Assembly (NCBI GenBank): GCA_902493755.1
Contig: CABURF010000062.1
Location: 1-6,798 of the forward strand
Length of the DNA stretch: 6,798 bases
Reading direction: 5' to 3'
Origin: an uncultured Coriobacteriia bacterium
Lineage (GTDB): Bacteria; Actinomycetota; Coriobacteriia; Coriobacteriales; QAMH01
Part shown: one piece after another, positions 6,197 to 6,798 of the stretch
Layout of the letters: every line of letters begins with the position of its first letter
Position numbering within the stretch: position 1 is the stretch's first letter
The notes under the pieces: generated by a model
Databases searched by the model: none
What the model saw: only the letters and a program-made list of their open reading frames with translations
What the model was told of the DNA's origin: nothing
Program-made: the position numbers and the translations under genes

Positions 6197-6223
6197 GTGT
6201 CAAAGGGTCTGGCCCCTTGACAC
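6197..6223. repeat. 27-bp palindromic repeat in the LRR-icd spacer
   Basis: GTGTCAAAGGG (6197-6207) and CCCCTTGACAC (6213-6223) pair at 10 of 11 positions, with the mismatch A6204 against C6215, around the 5-nt centre TCTGG. There is no T-tract on either side, so it is not a typical terminator. The arm ends contain TTGACA on both strands, but no -10 box lies at a suitable distance from either one. Palindromes of this type recur between genes in many bacteria, and this is probably a dispersed REP-like element. Confidence 0.7.
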
Positions 6224-6251
6224 ATCATCCACGCGAACACCGGAGAGTGCC

Positions 6252-6798
6252 ATGAGCAAAATCGAGATGAAGACCCCGCTTGTCGAGATGGACGGCGACG
6301 AGATGACCCGCATCATCTGGCAGCTGATCAAATCGGAGCTGCTCGTTCCGCACATTGACCTCAAGACCGAGTACTACGACCTTGGCCTCGAACATCGCGA
6401 CGCCACGAACGACCAAGTCACCGTCGACGCTGCCGAGGCAACCAAGCGCCTCGGTGTTGCCGTCAAATGCGCAACCATTACACCTAATGCTGCGCGCGTC
6501 GAGGAATATGACCTCAAGCAGATGTGGAAGAGCCCCAACGGCACCATCCGCGCCCTGCTCGACGGCACGGTCTTTCGCGCGCCCATCGTCGTCAAGGGCA
6601 TCGAACCCTGCGTGCGTTGCTGGAAAAAGCCCATTACGCTTGCCCGTCATGCCTACGGTGACGTCTACAAAAACGCCGAGATGCGTATCGAGGCTCCCGG
6701 CAGCGTCGAGCTCGTCTTCACGCCGGCCGATGGCGGCGAGCAAGTACGCACCCTGGTGCATACATTTGCCGGCCCCGGTGTCGTGCAGGGCCAGCACA
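6252..6798 (+). CDS. icd: NADP-dependent isocitrate dehydrogenase, eukaryotic-like type (3' end missing)
   Basis: The frame is open from the ATG at 6252 to the window edge, giving 182 residues of an expected total near 400. This family oxidises isocitrate to 2-oxoglutarate with reduction of NADP+ in the cytosol. The sequence follows the homodimeric eukaryotic-type branch, not the E. coli type: it begins VEMDGDEMTRIIW and has KCATITPNAARVEEY, MWKSPNGTIR, GTVFRAPIV and ARHAYGDVYK. The isocitrate-binding residues fall at the same numbers as in human IDH1: Thr77, Ser94, Arg100, Arg109, Arg132 and Tyr139. The Asn that usually follows Arg100 is Ala here. GGAGAG (6242-6247) sits just before the start, with 6 nt between its GGAG core and the ATG. 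The gene is divergent from the LRR gene across a 129-bp spacer holding a palindrome and candidate promoter boxes. Confidence 0.95.
   Translation, partial: MSKIEMKTPLVEMDGDEMTRIIWQLIKSELLVPHIDLKTEYYDLGLEHRDATNDQVTVDAAEATKRLGVAVKCATITPNAARVEEYDLKQMWKSPNGTIRALLDGTVFRAPIVVKGIEPCVRCWKKPITLARHAYGDVYKNAEMRIEAPGSVELVFTPADGGEQVRTLVHTFAGPGVVQGQH

Noticed and set aside
6123..6203. TTG start at 6203 for the LRR gene
   Set aside because: The extra 27 codons begin inside the 27-bp palindrome, lack coding-like third positions and have no ribosome binding site.
6197..6223. TTGACA as -35 box for icd or the LRR gene
   Set aside because: TTGACA occurs on both strands because of the palindrome. The bases 17 bp away (CCGGAG on plus, TGGTCA on minus) are not -10 boxes.
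6225..6797. 190-residue open frame on the minus strand at the right edge
   Set aside because: It is antisense to icd, whose plus-strand frame matches isocitrate dehydrogenase residue for residue at the active site.

Overview
The window is GC-rich DNA with strong C/G preference at codon third positions. It looks chromosomal and most resembles a gut-type actinobacterium of the class Coriobacteriia. That placement is inference, based on base composition, a cytosolic BspA-type leucine-rich-repeat protein with a helical tail, a SEC-C methionine aminopeptidase, a eukaryotic-type NADP isocitrate dehydrogenase and several families of intergenic palindromes. No marker gene settles it.

Layout from left to right. 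Positions 2-2065 (+) are the 3' part of a cobalamin-dependent methionine synthase-like gene that ends after its B12 domain. Positions 2189-2365 (+) are a small single-span membrane protein gene with its own promoter, a leader hairpin and a strong terminator at 2387-2411. The same hairpin also has a T-rich 3' side on the minus strand, so it may terminate the convergent gene. Positions 2425-2575 hold three degraded copies of a common intergenic repeat. Positions 2580-3476 (-) encode methionine aminopeptidase with an N-terminal SEC-C zinc motif. Positions 3477-3791 are non-coding and carry five copies of a roughly 25-bp motif around a perfect 13-bp inverted repeat. Positions 3792-6122 (-) encode a large leucine-rich-repeat protein. 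Positions 6252-6798 (+) are the 5' part of an NADP-isocitrate dehydrogenase gene, cut by the window edge and divergent from the LRR gene across a 129-bp spacer that holds a 27-bp palindrome.

The genes do not form one pathway. Methionine synthesis and N-terminal methionine removal both involve methionine, but the two genes are convergent and have no shared control that I can see. Isocitrate dehydrogenase is central carbon metabolism.

The most unusual signals are repeats. First, an 82-bp pair of inverted 29-bp palindromes sits inside the LRR coding sequence and is read through in frame, adding about 26-28 residues between two LRR blocks. Second, a symmetric five-unit repeat array with 41-bp spacing lies upstream of the aminopeptidase gene. 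Together with the 27-bp palindrome before icd and the repeat remnants at 2425-2575, the window carries four distinct non-coding repeat families in under 7 kb. No defence system, CRISPR array, tRNA, rRNA or complete insertion sequence is visible.
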